Assembly: GCA_905221605.1 (NCBI GenBank)
Contig: CAJNDS010000990.1
Span: 766,235 to 830,234 of the forward strand
Direction of reading: 5' to 3'
DNA length: 64,000 nucleotides
DNA from: Symbiodinium natans
Lineage: Eukaryota > Sar > Dinophyceae > Suessiales > Symbiodiniaceae
Within the stretch, counting starts at the first letter, position 1. Every line of letters starts with the position of its first letter. This document shows positions 23,263-35,500 of this stretch, in pieces. The notes below the pieces were generated by a model, which saw nothing but the letters and a program-made list of their open reading frames with translations, was not told where the DNA came from and ran no database searches. The position numbers and the translations under genes were made by a program.

Positions 23263-26200
23263 ATCCCGAAGGTACATCGTGCTGCATCGTTTTTTGTAAG
23301 CTGTATTCACAAAGCGTAGTTGTTGAGTGGCTGCTTAGCGTCCATATTGTTATTCTTAACATACTGATAGTACTTTTAATATTGTTAAGACTACTAGTAC
23401 GATTCGTAGGCCAGGCTCCAGAAGCCTTGAGAGGGAGGCCATGGTGCTGGGGTTGGGCTTCCCAGTGTGCTGCGCTGCCTTTCCTGCCTTGACCTATTTC
23501 ATTTAGAGGCGAAGCTGATAAGGGAAGCGTTTTTGTTTTAATATTATTTTGTTGGGTTTAGGGTTGAGATTTTTGTGTGTTGCTTGTTTCGTTTGTCCTT
23601 GTCTCGTCCTTTTTTTGTCACTGGCGGATTTTTCACTTGAATTGGGAGAACCCAGGAAAGGAAACTTCTGGTGTGGAGGGCACTCCCGACTTCCCGGAAC
23701 CCGCACGTCGAGGCCGCCTTCGCTGTGCGACTCGGTCTTGGGGGGCCCTCTTAGTGCGCTTTTGTCAACTGCTTTGTTGGGCGCCTTCTATAAACATTCC
23801 CAGCTGGAGGGTTGCCTAACAAACGTCATCAAGTCCGATAAGTTTATGGGCGCGACAAGTATTCTTTGCGTCTTTTCTTTTTTTTGCACCGAGGCCTCCA
23901 GGGGCCCCCTGGAAGCCGGCGGATCCTGCGGACGCGGTGGGCAGATCGGCCTGGGCTCTGGGCAGTTTCTGGCCAAGGCTTCGACGCAGCTTCGGGGCTC
24001 CATACCAGGATGGGGTGATTAGGTGATTAGGCTTCATAGTGCCCATAGTCAGCCTAGTTCAGGGATCAGTATAGAGTGCAGTGGCCTCCGATCCTGGCAA
24101 GTGCCCCCCGAGCTCTTGAAAGGCAGTCCTGGCCTCACTAAGCAAGAGCTACGCGAGGCCAAGCCCTTGCGGCCACAGGCACACCTGCGGATATCCCTAG
24201 CTGCCGCAGAAGCGCGGGCAAGTGCATAAACCCCAGCCCTGGTGCCTTTCGCAGTCGCAGATGACTTGCCTCGCCGCCCCCGTATAGAGTCGAAACGTTG
24301 AAAGGACTCACAAGACTTGCGGTGGGGTGCAGGCGGGTCTCGCGGTGCCATCCTCCCAAGGTTTACATGTTGGTGCCCTAAGTCTTGGATTCCGGGGGGA
24401 GAGGCACCACGCGACTCGAGAGCTTGGGGTCTATGCAGGTGTTTCATCGTTGCGCTTTGTAGGGCCCTTAGGGCCTCAAGCCCAACGCTGCTGAAGCGCT
24501 GAGAGCTCACCAATCCCTCCGTGCGCGTTCGCGATGTTCAGGCCAGGGGTGGCAATCTGCCTTAAGCACCAGCTCGAAAGCGCTGGGCGCCCAACTGAAG
24601 CACGAAGCCGACAAGGCCCAACAGCTCGGCCCAGCCTGGCTTCTTCGAAGATCTCATATTTATGTTTTTTTGGGCTCTAGGGGTTTTTCGGGCTTTTCGG
24701 GGCTTCGGGGCAGAAACTAATCCGAATGCCCTAAGCTTACACCGGACGTGCAGGCCCACGCAACGCAAGGTGGCCCTTAAGGTCAGCAGCCCCTTCCAAT
24801 CCATGTTTGCCACACACATCCCGACCCGGCCTGTAAAGCTGAGATGCTGCTTTCTTGGAGGTGCCCAGTGACCCGAAGCCAAGAGCCAGGCTGAATCAAA
24901 TCAAGACCTCCGTCGCTCTCTCAATCGCCTTGAAGTAGTGCGACCACGGCCTCCGCGGCCCGCGCCTGCAAAGCCCAGGGCCAGAATCTTCTGCCTTTCT
25001 GGGAGAAAGCAAAAATCCAAAGTGGCAATTCAAGGGCCTCTCCTCTTTGGTCCCTCTGTTAAATCCTTAATCCTAAGCAACTGAGGCCCAAGCCCTAAGC
25101 AACGGCTGGGCGGGATCCCCTCGGACGTGTCTGAAGCGAGAGGAGAGATTCTTGCGCTGTGGGCCGGGACGGGCATGGATGTTATGTGCCGCGCCGCTTA
25201 GTCCCCCAAGGTCAGTACTACAGGAACCGGGTCAGTTCTCGAAATTGTGGTCCGCCTTTGGGTACCCAAAATGAAAGTTATCCACAAGACCCCGATCACC
25301 AAGCCTATTTGGCCTGCTTGCCTTTGGGAGATGCAAGTGACATGTCTTGGCTTGAGATTCGGGACTGCTGGGACGCGGCCGCTCCAAGCCTTGGCGGGGG
25401 CCTTTGGGGGCAAATGGCTAGAGGGCTTAGGATGCACGGTGCAGGGGACGAGGGTCATCCAGAGAGCCGGCCCCAAGCCATGTCTGGTTCACCTTTCATA
25501 GTGAAGCCTCGAAGAATTTCCCGCTCCAATGCTTTGAAGGCGTAGAAGCCTCAAAGCACCGGCCTCGATCCAGAGCGGCCCACCTCGTGGGTTTTGGATT
25601 ACAGGAAGATGTTCTCGATGGGTCTGGGCTTTCAGGGGCCTTAGGCTCCAATGCTTGGAGTTGGCCTCCGTGGCTCAGGATTCGAGTGTTGGAGGTCTCG
25701 GACGGGGCGGTGGCGTCGGCGTTGACGAGCCGAAGCTTCATATACAAAGTCAAAGTCAAAAATGGTTCACTGGATCTGACATGCGTTAATCGCCGCTGCA
25801 AAGCTACGAGCCTTTTTTCTTCCGAATAGTTCACCCTCCAAGTCGGGAAACACTGTTTGTGGTCCCCTCCTGGTTTTTCTTCCCCCTTAATAGGAAATTC
25901 GAAGACCTCCTTCCTTGTGCCTTCGGGGTTTAACATTTAGTCGAACAGCCCGTCGGGGGTAGATGGGTATAGGCTGAGCCCCCTCCGCCCGCCCGAACAA
26001 AGCGGCCCTTGCGACGGCGACCGTGCCTTGGCCTTTGCGTCTTGCGCTGTGGGGGGATTCCTGGGCGACCAAGGGAAGCACGTCGCCGTCCAGTCTACAG
26101 CGCCTAGGCCAACACGCGACCTGAGCTTCGCACGCTTCGCCCGGCGCCTCGTGCAACTCTAGAAGTGTGCGACAGACGCACAGTTGGGCGTTTGAGCATG

Positions 26201-26389
26201 TTTGGAATCCCGATGCTCAGGCTCTCAAGCCTCGCTCCCCCTGCGAACCAGAGATCGGTCCCGAGGGTCCAAACGACACCCTTGGGGTACCAAGGGTGCA
26301 TTCAGGTGCCAACTGGTAGTTCTTAGGCTAGTGAGTTGGAAGGGGGCGATGGGCGGGCATTTCTTTGAAGACATGGCCCTCGCAAAGCC

Positions 26390-26554
26390 ATGGCAGGCGA
26401 GCAGTTGGACCTAAAAACACATCCAAAGGCTGCAAAGGCTCAAAGGATCTCAAAGGTCACAGTCCGCTCCGGTCGCACCAACAAGATCTTTGCTGCTCGC
26501 CACCTTGCATGCCCCAAGCATCCTGGCACCCCTGGCAAGATGACAAGCCTGTGA
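26390..26554 (+). CDS. Small open frame, 54 codons, hypothetical
   Basis: ATG at 26390 and TGA at 26552-26554 give a basic 54-residue protein beginning MAGEQLDLKTHPKAAKAQRI, with several Lys/Arg and two Cys. It resembles no family I recognise. It is listed because the bias towards ordinary residues is better than in the overlapping frames. It could equally be a terminal exon or chance. Confidence 0.2.
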   Translation: MAGEQLDLKTHPKAAKAQRISKVTVRSGRTNKIFAARHLACPKHPGTPGKMTSL

Positions 26555-29500
26555 GGTCGTGCGATGCTGTGCCGCCTTGAAATCAGCGTTGGGTAACGCT
26601 CTGGTGCTGCTTCAAGGAGCTCCTGGCGTTGTGTCCTCAATTTCCTTAATCCGTTGGCAACTGGAGCTGATGCACCCGGCTCGTTCAAGCACGGGGCGCA
26701 AGTGACTGCCTGCGCCCAGGACATCCCAAAGTCCCAAGGTTTCCAGGTTTCCTTTGTGGTTGCAGGGCCAGACTTGCAAGCCCCTCTTGAACCTGTGGCT
26801 CTTGGCACGCCCGGGCCTTGTCAGATTTCGCGTGTTTTGAGAGCGTGCCGGTCGTTGCTGGCCTTCACAGCTGTTTTCCACAGCCTCCTCGGCGCAGCAG
26901 GCCCAAGCGTCCCGGGGCTCCTGAGTTTGCGGCGGATGTGACGGTCTCACGCAGGGGAGGCGAGAACGCACGCGCGACCGCACATGCCGGAGCCAGTGGC
27001 CAATGGCCCGTTCGCCGGCGTCTTTCGCTTTGAAAAGTCCTGGCCCATCTATGTTGCTGATTCGTCGGGGCAAGCAAGGCCAGGCTGTTTTGGCGGTCTG
27101 GACGTCCAGCACCGCAGAAAGTCGAGCCGTAGCTTAGCAGCTATAGCCACTGGTGTGCCATAGCTCACGGTCTTGCAGCGGACGGACGATGATGGAATCC
27201 TCAGCCCAAGCTCCATTCTGCAGAGACGTGTTTTCCGACCATTTGCCCCTCCGGTTCGAGGCCAGACTTTGAGATCAAAGCTTCGCATAAAGCCCAAAAC
27301 TTCCTTGACTCGGGTGACCGGCCCCCCGAACTCCTTTCCAAGCAGTGCAGCATCCGTGTTGCTTCTTGTTGCTTGGATCTTGAGAGAAGTTAGTACCCAT
27401 GGTGACACGTGAGGGCCAAGATGCCGCAGCACTGGCCGTTCCGAGGCCGGCGGTGGCCCTTGGCCCTTGCTGCCTTTGTTTTTGCCAAATCTTCCACTGA
27501 GGTCTAGGGCACTCCTGCATTTTGAACGCTACGCATTCCCTTAGAGTTCCCACAGAGGTGCCACAGAGGTGCCTTCGAGCCCCCTTGAAAACCGAGCGTC
27601 GCCCCTTCCGCTGCATCCTCCAGATCCTCGTCAGGCTGCTGGAGAGCTATGCTGAGTCCCTAGAAAGAAGCCTTTGAAGAAGGGGAGCGCTTCCCTGCCT
27701 GTTTCAGACTTTTGCCTCCCCCCCCTCCCAAAAGCACCCTGTGCAAAAAGCCCTTCCAAGTAAGAGCCTCCTGTGTAAAAGTTTCAAACTCTAGAGGGTT
27801 TAGGGAGCTGCAAGACCAAGCACAGCTAGAAGGCTTCGAGCCGTGGCTGCCGTGGCTGCTGAGGCTGCTCTATGAGCTCTTCAGAGGTGCTCATTTTAGG
27901 GTTTAGGGTTTAGGGATAAGGTAGGGCTCCGAGTTAAATTCGGGCTTCGCCCAGTGTGATTCTCGAAGCACTGAGAAGCCATCCATGCCGGCCGATCCGA
28001 GGCAGAGCTACAGTCGCTCCGAGTGAAGCTCCCTGAAAGAACAGAGCCGTCTCACACGTGTGTCCTCTTGAAAAGTTGATTCCACGCATGCCGCGGGCAC
28101 CTCAGCCCAGCTGTGACTCGTGTTGATGTTCCACGGTGCCTGCTGTCGGAGTCAGAGGGGTGGAATGGACCAGGGCTTTGGCTCGAGAATCTTGGAATGA
28201 GCGCTTATGACTGATGACTACCAAGAATAAGTCCCGTTTCAATGATCTTGGCCCGGACGAGTGCAGGATCTGGGGGAGAACGTCTCGTTTCCCGAACAAG
28301 TTCTGAGACAGCTCCTGCTCGGGACTACCGAGAGGTAGATTTTGGTCTCTCTCCGGAGCCCGTGCTCCTCCATCTCCTGGTCGTCCTCCTGCTCCGCCCC
28401 CTCTTTCAGGCTTCCTCAATCGGGCTTCAGGGAGGTTTGGTGCTCCATTTTGCCCTAAACCCTAAAGCCATTTGGGCAGAAAGTCGCCTGCTTGGGATCC
28501 TTGGGGCCCCCAAGCAGGGAATTCAATGCGCAGGGAGTTGGGTTTCCCGAGTTGCTCTCCAACTCAGCGGCTCCACCCCTCTTTAGAAATAAGGCACTTG
28601 TAAGGATCTTGGGGGGGGGACTTAGGGTAAGAGGACTCTGCTTTGCTCAGCCTCCAATGTTGCCAGAGTCTCCCGTCAATTTGGGAGCTTCGCGTTTGGG
28701 AGCTTCGCTTGTGGAGCTTCGCTCTTGGAGCAATCTCGACAACAAAACCTCTCGAGGTTCGCCTCAGGGCAAAGCGGCTTCAAGCCGCTTCTGGCCGCCT
28801 GCGAGTCACTTGCCGGGTCCAACTCCATTCCTCTGTGACCTTTGCGACGTCAAAGCCAATTTGAGAGGCGCAGAGGTTTTCGCAGAGCGCTTCAAATGCG
28901 CGTGCTGCCAGGTGGGCGACACGGCTTTGTGCTCGCCTGCCCAATGAAGAACTGCAAGCTGATGTAAGCTGATGTACCCAATTCCGAGACTCGAAAAGGG
29001 AAATCCGCTTGAGAGGAGGCCAAAGGTGGGCCAACGAAAGGTGTGCGGCCTTCCTTGTGCCAAGCTTGCACTTCAAGGATTTCCTCCGAAGCTCAAAAAA
29101 GCACTTGTCAACTTTCTGGGGCCTCCCAGGTCCGCAAAGAGTTTGGGGCCTCCCAGGTCGCCTGAAAAAGGAGCTAAGTTTCACGGCTGCGAAAGGAATC
29201 CCCTGGGAGTCCTATAGGGAAGTAGCAAGGACCAGCTCAGAAGATCGGCAAGCCCTCGACTGTTGAGACGTGGCTGGCCTCTGCCTTTGCTCGAGTTTTA
29301 AGGAACTTCTAGCGTCTCCCAATGGTAGGAAAGCTTTCTACAACCCTAAGACCCCAAACCCTCACCCCACAGCCACAGTCAGGAGCTCCAAAGCAGTTCC
29401 AAAGCCGGCTCTCTACCCAGCATCCCCTCCACATCCCCCCCACCCCCCCCCCCCCCAAAAAAAAAAACAAAAATAACTCAAGAACTCCTATAAAACCTCC

Positions 29501-29586
29501 TGCATCCTCGTACCCCCACCCCCAACCAACACCGAGGCAACATCCCCAAAGCAGCACCCCAACAAAAACCCTCCCAAAGCTCCGCC

Positions 29587-32500
29587 ATGCCCATTGCCCC
29601 CCGATGCCTGGCATGGCTTGCGGCCCTGGCGGCTGTCACTGCAGCTGCCGGCGACCGAAGCAGCAAGTACTGCGTTGTAGGCCCGCCTTTCAAGTGGGCT
29701 GGTGAGGGGGGGGGGGGGCGGTGTTGCGCAGTGGGGTTTACGAAGATCATGGGGCCCCCTAGCATAGTCCCCCAAATAGTAGGATTCCCTAAGGACCCCA
29801 AGTAGGTGCCCCGAATTTCGGAAAACCCCTGAGGTTCGGGTGGGGTGTTGTTTCTCTCTTCTGGGTGCTTTCGGGCTCGAGGAGACTTTCAGGTTGCTGG
29901 CTTCAGCGTCATGGAGTCATGGGCTCAGATCTGGACCCTATGCACATGTGTGACGCAGGCACGTCTATAAGCATGGTCTTCTTGGAATGGACTGGGAACA
30001 TCTCGGAACGTGCAGCAACAGCGTGAGAACGCCGAGGGGGCCTATTCTTACACCACCCCAAGCCTCCCTAAAACCTAAACCCGCAAGCCCTTGTGCAGGA
30101 GCGGGTCCGGCTGGCATCCAGATAGGGCCGCTGGGCAGTGTTTGGGGTGGGGCGGGGGGTGGGGGGGCAAAATCTATGAGGATCATACCCTTCAGGGTAC
30201 TGATGGTTGGAGGGGAGGTTTTTTTTCGGAGGGGGGGGGGGGTTATTATGGGGGTTAGGGAGGCTTTGGCTGGTGAGGCCTTTGGAAGACCCCAAGCTGC
30301 CAAAACGAAATCCTTCGAATGACCTTGCAAAGCTTACCACACTTGAAGCCAAAACCCTAGCGGCGCCCCAAACAAACCCACCCGCACAACCTTGCACACG
30401 ATTCGGCTCCTACCCATGTTTTCTGGGATCCTTATTTCTTTTTTTGGGGTTTAGGTTCCCTTCTAAACCCCTTTAAACCAAAAAGGGTGCCCGTTTTCTC
30501 TTCCTAGGTTTCTCCTGGGTCTAGGTTTTTCATTTGTTTGCAGGCACTTCTTGAAGAATGCCAGCCTGGACTACGTCACCTTCGAGCGCCAGCTCCAGGC
30601 TCCTTAGGGCCCCCAGTCGCACCCCGTTGCGGAGTGGGGGGGGTTCTCCGGCAGTTGGCCCTTGTGGCCCCTGAGGATAGCAACCCTCAGCTTGAAACCT
30701 GCAACTGGGTTTGGAGCTTACGGGGCACCCCTTACTATACCTTAGCTGCACACGCTTGGGTGCCTTGCAAGATCTGCTCATGTGCGGGTCGACCCTTGTA
30801 CGGATCTCGAAGCCAGGGATTTAAAGCATGCCTCTGCATCCCAAAGAGGCGGCGGCATGGTTCCGGAAGTTCCCAATTCATCGGAAGCTGATCTCGATCA
30901 ACCGCCGGAACACGCGGTCCACGAATGTGGAGCCACCCGGCAGCAGAGACATAAAGGGTTTAGGATTTAGGGTTTAGGGCTTAAGGTTTATCCCAGGGGA
31001 ATCCCAACCCCAAAGTTTTCGCGCCAGTTCTTGGGAGAAGCTGGAACCCCTGACTGACCTGAGAATTCCCTTTTGGGCTTTTGTCATCCTTTCACAACAC
31101 GGAACCTTAACTATAAGTTTTGAGAATCCCCCCCCCCCCCCCCCCATCTTCCGAAGTACTTTAGCGCTGCGATTCCATACAACCTCTACCTAAACCCTAA
31201 CCTCTGCACCCCAAATGTCGAACCCTTAACCCCAGAGTCACTGCCAAGCCGCTATGTCTGTGAGCACTTTCGTGCTGCGTTACTGCCGCCAGATTTGTTG
31301 CAATGCGAAATCAACAACCGCAGATGCGACAACACCAATCACTACTTCGACGTTGGAAAGATGTTAAGTGCCGTTTTTGCCAGGCTCGGTACTGTCTACG
31401 TAAAATCTGAGAAGTTCTTGCGAAGATGCTGCAGCCCCTCGTAGCTGTCTCAGCAAGAGACGAGCACGTGGTTGGGAGTGATAGAAGGGTACTGTGCCAA
31501 GCTCATCTCTAAAGGAGAGATGCCCCCCCAAACCCAACCCCCCAAACCCAACCCCCCAAACCCAACCCCCCAAACCCAACCCCCCAAACCCAACCCCCCA
31601 AACCCAACCCCCCAAACCCAACCCCCCAAACCCAACCCCCCAAACCCAACCCCCCAAACCCAACCCCCCAAACCCAACCCCCCAAACCCAACCCCCCAAA
31701 CCCCCCCCCCAAACCCCCAAACCCAACCCCCCAAACCCAACCCCCCAAACCCAAACCCCCCCCAACCCCCAAACCCAACCCCCCAACCCCCAAACCCAAA
31801 CCCAACCCCCCCCCCCCCAACCAACCCCCCAAACCCAACCCCCCAAAACCAACCCCCCAAACCCAACCCCCCAAACCCAACCCCAAACCAAACCCCCAAA
31901 CCCAACCCCCCCCCCAAACCCAACCCCCCACCAAACCCAACCCCCCAAACCCAACCCCCCAACCCAACCCCCCAAAACCAAACCCCCAAACCCAAACCCC
32001 CCAACCCCCCAAAACCCCAAAACCCCCAACCCCCCAACCCCCCAACCCCCCAACCCCCCAACCCTCGGGGACCGAATGAGGTTCAACCTCCGGCATGACT
32101 GGAACAGCCTCCTCGACGTGCCCATCGTGCCCTTCACCAACTGGACCTGCGCCAGGGTTTAGGGTTTAGGGTTTAGGGTTTAGGGTTTAGGGTTTAGGAT
32201 TTAGGGTTTAGAGTTTAGATTGGGTTGAGGGTTGAGGGTTTAAGGTTCAGGGTTCGGGGCTTACACGGTTGAGTTGGGTTCCTCTTGGAAGCTACTCCCT
32301 CCAACTCCCCCTCCCCTCTGCCCTCCCATGTTGTGTTCAAGAGGTATCAGCCAGTTGACATAGTCCTACCTGCAGCCCATCAATAGTGTGACCACAACCC
32401 CAAAAACCCCAAGGTACATGCATGTTTGTGGGGAGTTTGGCTGGATGAACCTTGCAACATGCCAATCTTTTGGGCAGCAGATTTTGGAGGACTGAGGATT

Positions 32501-35500
32501 ATTTTCCTTCTGCCGATGTCCTGGCGGACTACCTCCAGGCAAGCAGCCCCGGTCGAAAACCGACATTTGCTCAGCTAGGGCCTGCTTAGGGAGAGGAGCA
32601 GCATCTTTTTTGGACTCACAGACTCGCGCAGAGTGCCAGATATTACATCCGATTCCAACCTGAAAAAAAGAGCTCCGGGTGCTTGTGAGAATTTTGTAGC
32701 GCAAAGGTGCCGAGGTTTTCGTTGCCCAGAGCCCTGAAGTGGAGAAGTTTTGGGGTTCAGGGTTTAGGGTTGAGGGTCGGGGGACTGGCCCAAAGCTCCA
32801 ACATGCTCCAAGTCCCAAGCCTGAAGCCCTGCTTCTGATAGTGTAGGGTTTAGGGTTTGGGGTTTGGGGTTTCGGGTCTGATAAATGGGAGTTTAGGGTT
32901 TGGGTTTGGGGCTCCTAGTTCCCCCCAGGCCGCCGCAGATCTGCAGGGCGAATCGATCCTGAAGCTTGGGCGCGCAGTGGTCGACCCATGAGTTGAGGGT
33001 TATTGGGGTGAAGGGTTTAGGGTCTAGGGTCTAGAGTCTAGGTCTAGGGTTGAGGGGTTTAGGGGTTTAGGGGTTTAGGGTTTAGGGTTTAGGGTTTAGA
33101 CTGTAGGGTGTAGGGGTTAGGGTTTAGGGTTAACCTTACCTAGCCCCTTAAGTGAAAACCCGGACCTACCTCGAGGGCTCCAAACCTTGGCTTCTGGAGG
33201 TTGCTTGAGGAAGTTCGATGTAAGGGCTTTGAAAAACTACGTGCCTTGAAAAGGCTATGCGCTCTTCAAGGCAATGCCAATCTAGGGGGAATCCCCTGCC
33301 AGTGTTCAGGGTAAGAGGTTGCTATGGGGCTCATCAGGGCAGGAGATCTCAAGGAGGGCAGGTCTTGAGATCAAAGGATGTTCAGAAAAGTTGCCCCAAG
33401 AGCCTGAACCCTCAACTTTCCTAAGCCCTAAACCCTAGACCCAGCGCAAGGTACAACCATTCCGTCCGCAGAATCCGACGGTCCGGTGCGGCACCTCGGG
33501 CGCAGACACCAAGCCCTATGAGCCTTCACTTTACAGGGCTCTCTATAGAACAGTTTCTATAGAAAGGGTTCGAGAGAGAAGGTTCTATAGAAAGGGTTTT
33601 ACATAGAAAGGGGTCTAAAGAGAGGGTTCGAGGTTGATGAAAGGTACCTGACGCTCCTTTTTTCAACCAGCGAGGTTTTTCCAGAGACTCCTCTGCGGAA
33701 TTTCCTTTAGCGACCCTAGTGCACCGCTGGTTATGATCATGTCCCTTCGCGCGCAGAACGCTGAGTTCAGTGAATTTGTCCTTTTTGTCAGCCGATTGGT
33801 CAAAAAGCTATGCAACCACGTTGTGTTCATGAAGCCTGTTCAGCTCGCCGAATCGGAGGTAAGAGGTACCTCGGCCAATTCTCGAGCTTGGGTTTCTCGT
33901 TGCAGAATCTGTCGAGTCGCCGTGCCCCTCCCGAGAGAAGGGGAGAGGTGGGAGAGAGAGCGAGGGAGCAGGAACCACGAAGGCCCCTTTGAATGCCAAG
34001 CAGCCAGAGTGGTTGCCAGGTAATGTTATGCCGTCTTGTGCTTCGAATTGCAGCTGAGGAGGGCCGCTCCGGTGGGTTCGAGGCGACCTGGGCACACGAC
34101 AAGTCGTTCTGCTCAGACCCCGCACCTCCCAAAATACCCGAAGAAGGGAGCACAGGCCGCGAAACTTCCCCAGGTGGCTGTGCAAGCGCCGTCCGGCATC
34201 CTTAGCTGGAGATGCACCCCGGCCGAATGACAGGGGGTTCAGGGCCCTATAGGGGTTGGGCACAAGGTTCAGATGGGTTCAGGATGCAGTTAGCGCAGCT
34301 ACAAACCAAGGCAAGCGTCGTGTAATTAGAATGATGGCATCGTTGCCATCGAATGGGGGATCGACTCTCGCTCTCGCTCTCCCTCTCCCTCTCGCTCTCG
34401 CTCTCGCTCTCGCTCTCGCTCTCGCTCTCGCTCTCGCTCTTGCTCTCTCTCTCTCTCTCTCTCGCTCTCTCCCTCTCTCTCTCTGTCTCTCTCCGTGTCT
34501 CTCTCTCTCTCTCTCTCTCTCCCTCCCTCCCTCTCTCTCAGTCAAGCCTGGAGAGCCAGCAACCACACAGGCTACACAATTACACTCTGCTCCTGGACAC
34601 AGCCCAGGCACTGTGGTCATCGGAGCCGTCGGCCTCTGGCAGGCAAAGCACCGTTGCCCACCCCCACTGATGGTCACCCAATGCGCCTCCTTCGTTCACA
34701 CTGTCCAGGATGTTTGGGCTAAGTTCTTGACGTCGTCCAGCAAGACGTCAGAAGACCGTGCAATTTTTCGTTTAGGGGCCCTAAAGCCCGAAACCCTAAG
34801 ATGCCCTCCGGCCTGGGAAGCCCTAAACGCAGCCTCAGCTTCGTGCTGTCAGTCAGAGTTCCGCTTCTTGGATCTCCAGGCGCATGTGCCCAAAAACTGG
34901 ATACGCGGCATGGAGCACACCGTCGGCTACGAGGACCAGTATCCCCACTCCCTATAAACCCTAAACACTAGACCCTAAGCCCTAAGCCCTCAGCCCGAAA
35001 CCCCAAACCCCAAACCCTAAATCCCAAACCCTGAACCGTAACACCCTCTGAAGACCCTGTACGCAGGAGTTAGCTCCCTGGCCCGGCGCCAGAGCCTTCG
35101 ACGGGCTTTCGGTCCTCATCCTTGGCAACGGTGCCTCCGCGAGAACTCTTTGGGTTCAGGGTTTCGGGTTTAGCATTTGGGGTTTAGGGTTTAGGGTTTG
35201 AAGTTTGGAGCTGCAAATTAATTAAATTAGCTGCTGATGCCTACTTTGTGCGAAATCGGGGATAGCCGTTTTGGGGGGAAAGTCTGCTTTCATTCTAGAT
35301 TCTTCCAGAGCCGTAGGGAAGACCCCTAACACCCTTAACCCCCGAAACCTCAAAGGTTTCAAAGCCCTTCAACCCCAACACCCGAAACCCTCCCAGCCCC
35401 TCGAGGCCCAAACGCTTAATGGCCCCAGAAGCCCGTAAAGCCCCAAACCTTAAACCTAACCACCTGGGGGGTCTATATTTCCATTTCTAGATCCCGGGGG

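Larger units (their letters stand above)
22474..29586. other. Seven-kilobase stretch with no confident gene
   Basis: It opens with TTTAGGG-type sequence (22490-22820), then has a CA/GAC-rich low-complexity patch (23080-23260) and unique sequence with few telomere-type repeats. Open frames are short and overlap on both strands. Two are slightly more protein-like: 26390-26554 (own entry) and 28644-28947, whose frame carries two CxxC-like pairs (CDLCDV, CACCQV) but no recognisable family. It may hold further exons of the methyltransferase gene, small genes or decayed sequence. Confidence 0.4.

Noticed and set aside
31364-32162. Long Gly/Trp-rich and Pro/Asn/Gln-rich open frames on both strands
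   Set aside because: They are produced by the 14-bp satellite, which has no stop codon in any phase; the only real coding part is the short exon at 32081-32156.
34256-34957. 233-codon open frame with Leu/Ser or Leu/Ala repeats
   Set aside because: It runs through a CT microsatellite; only the end near 34880-34933 is coding, as part of the oxidoreductase.
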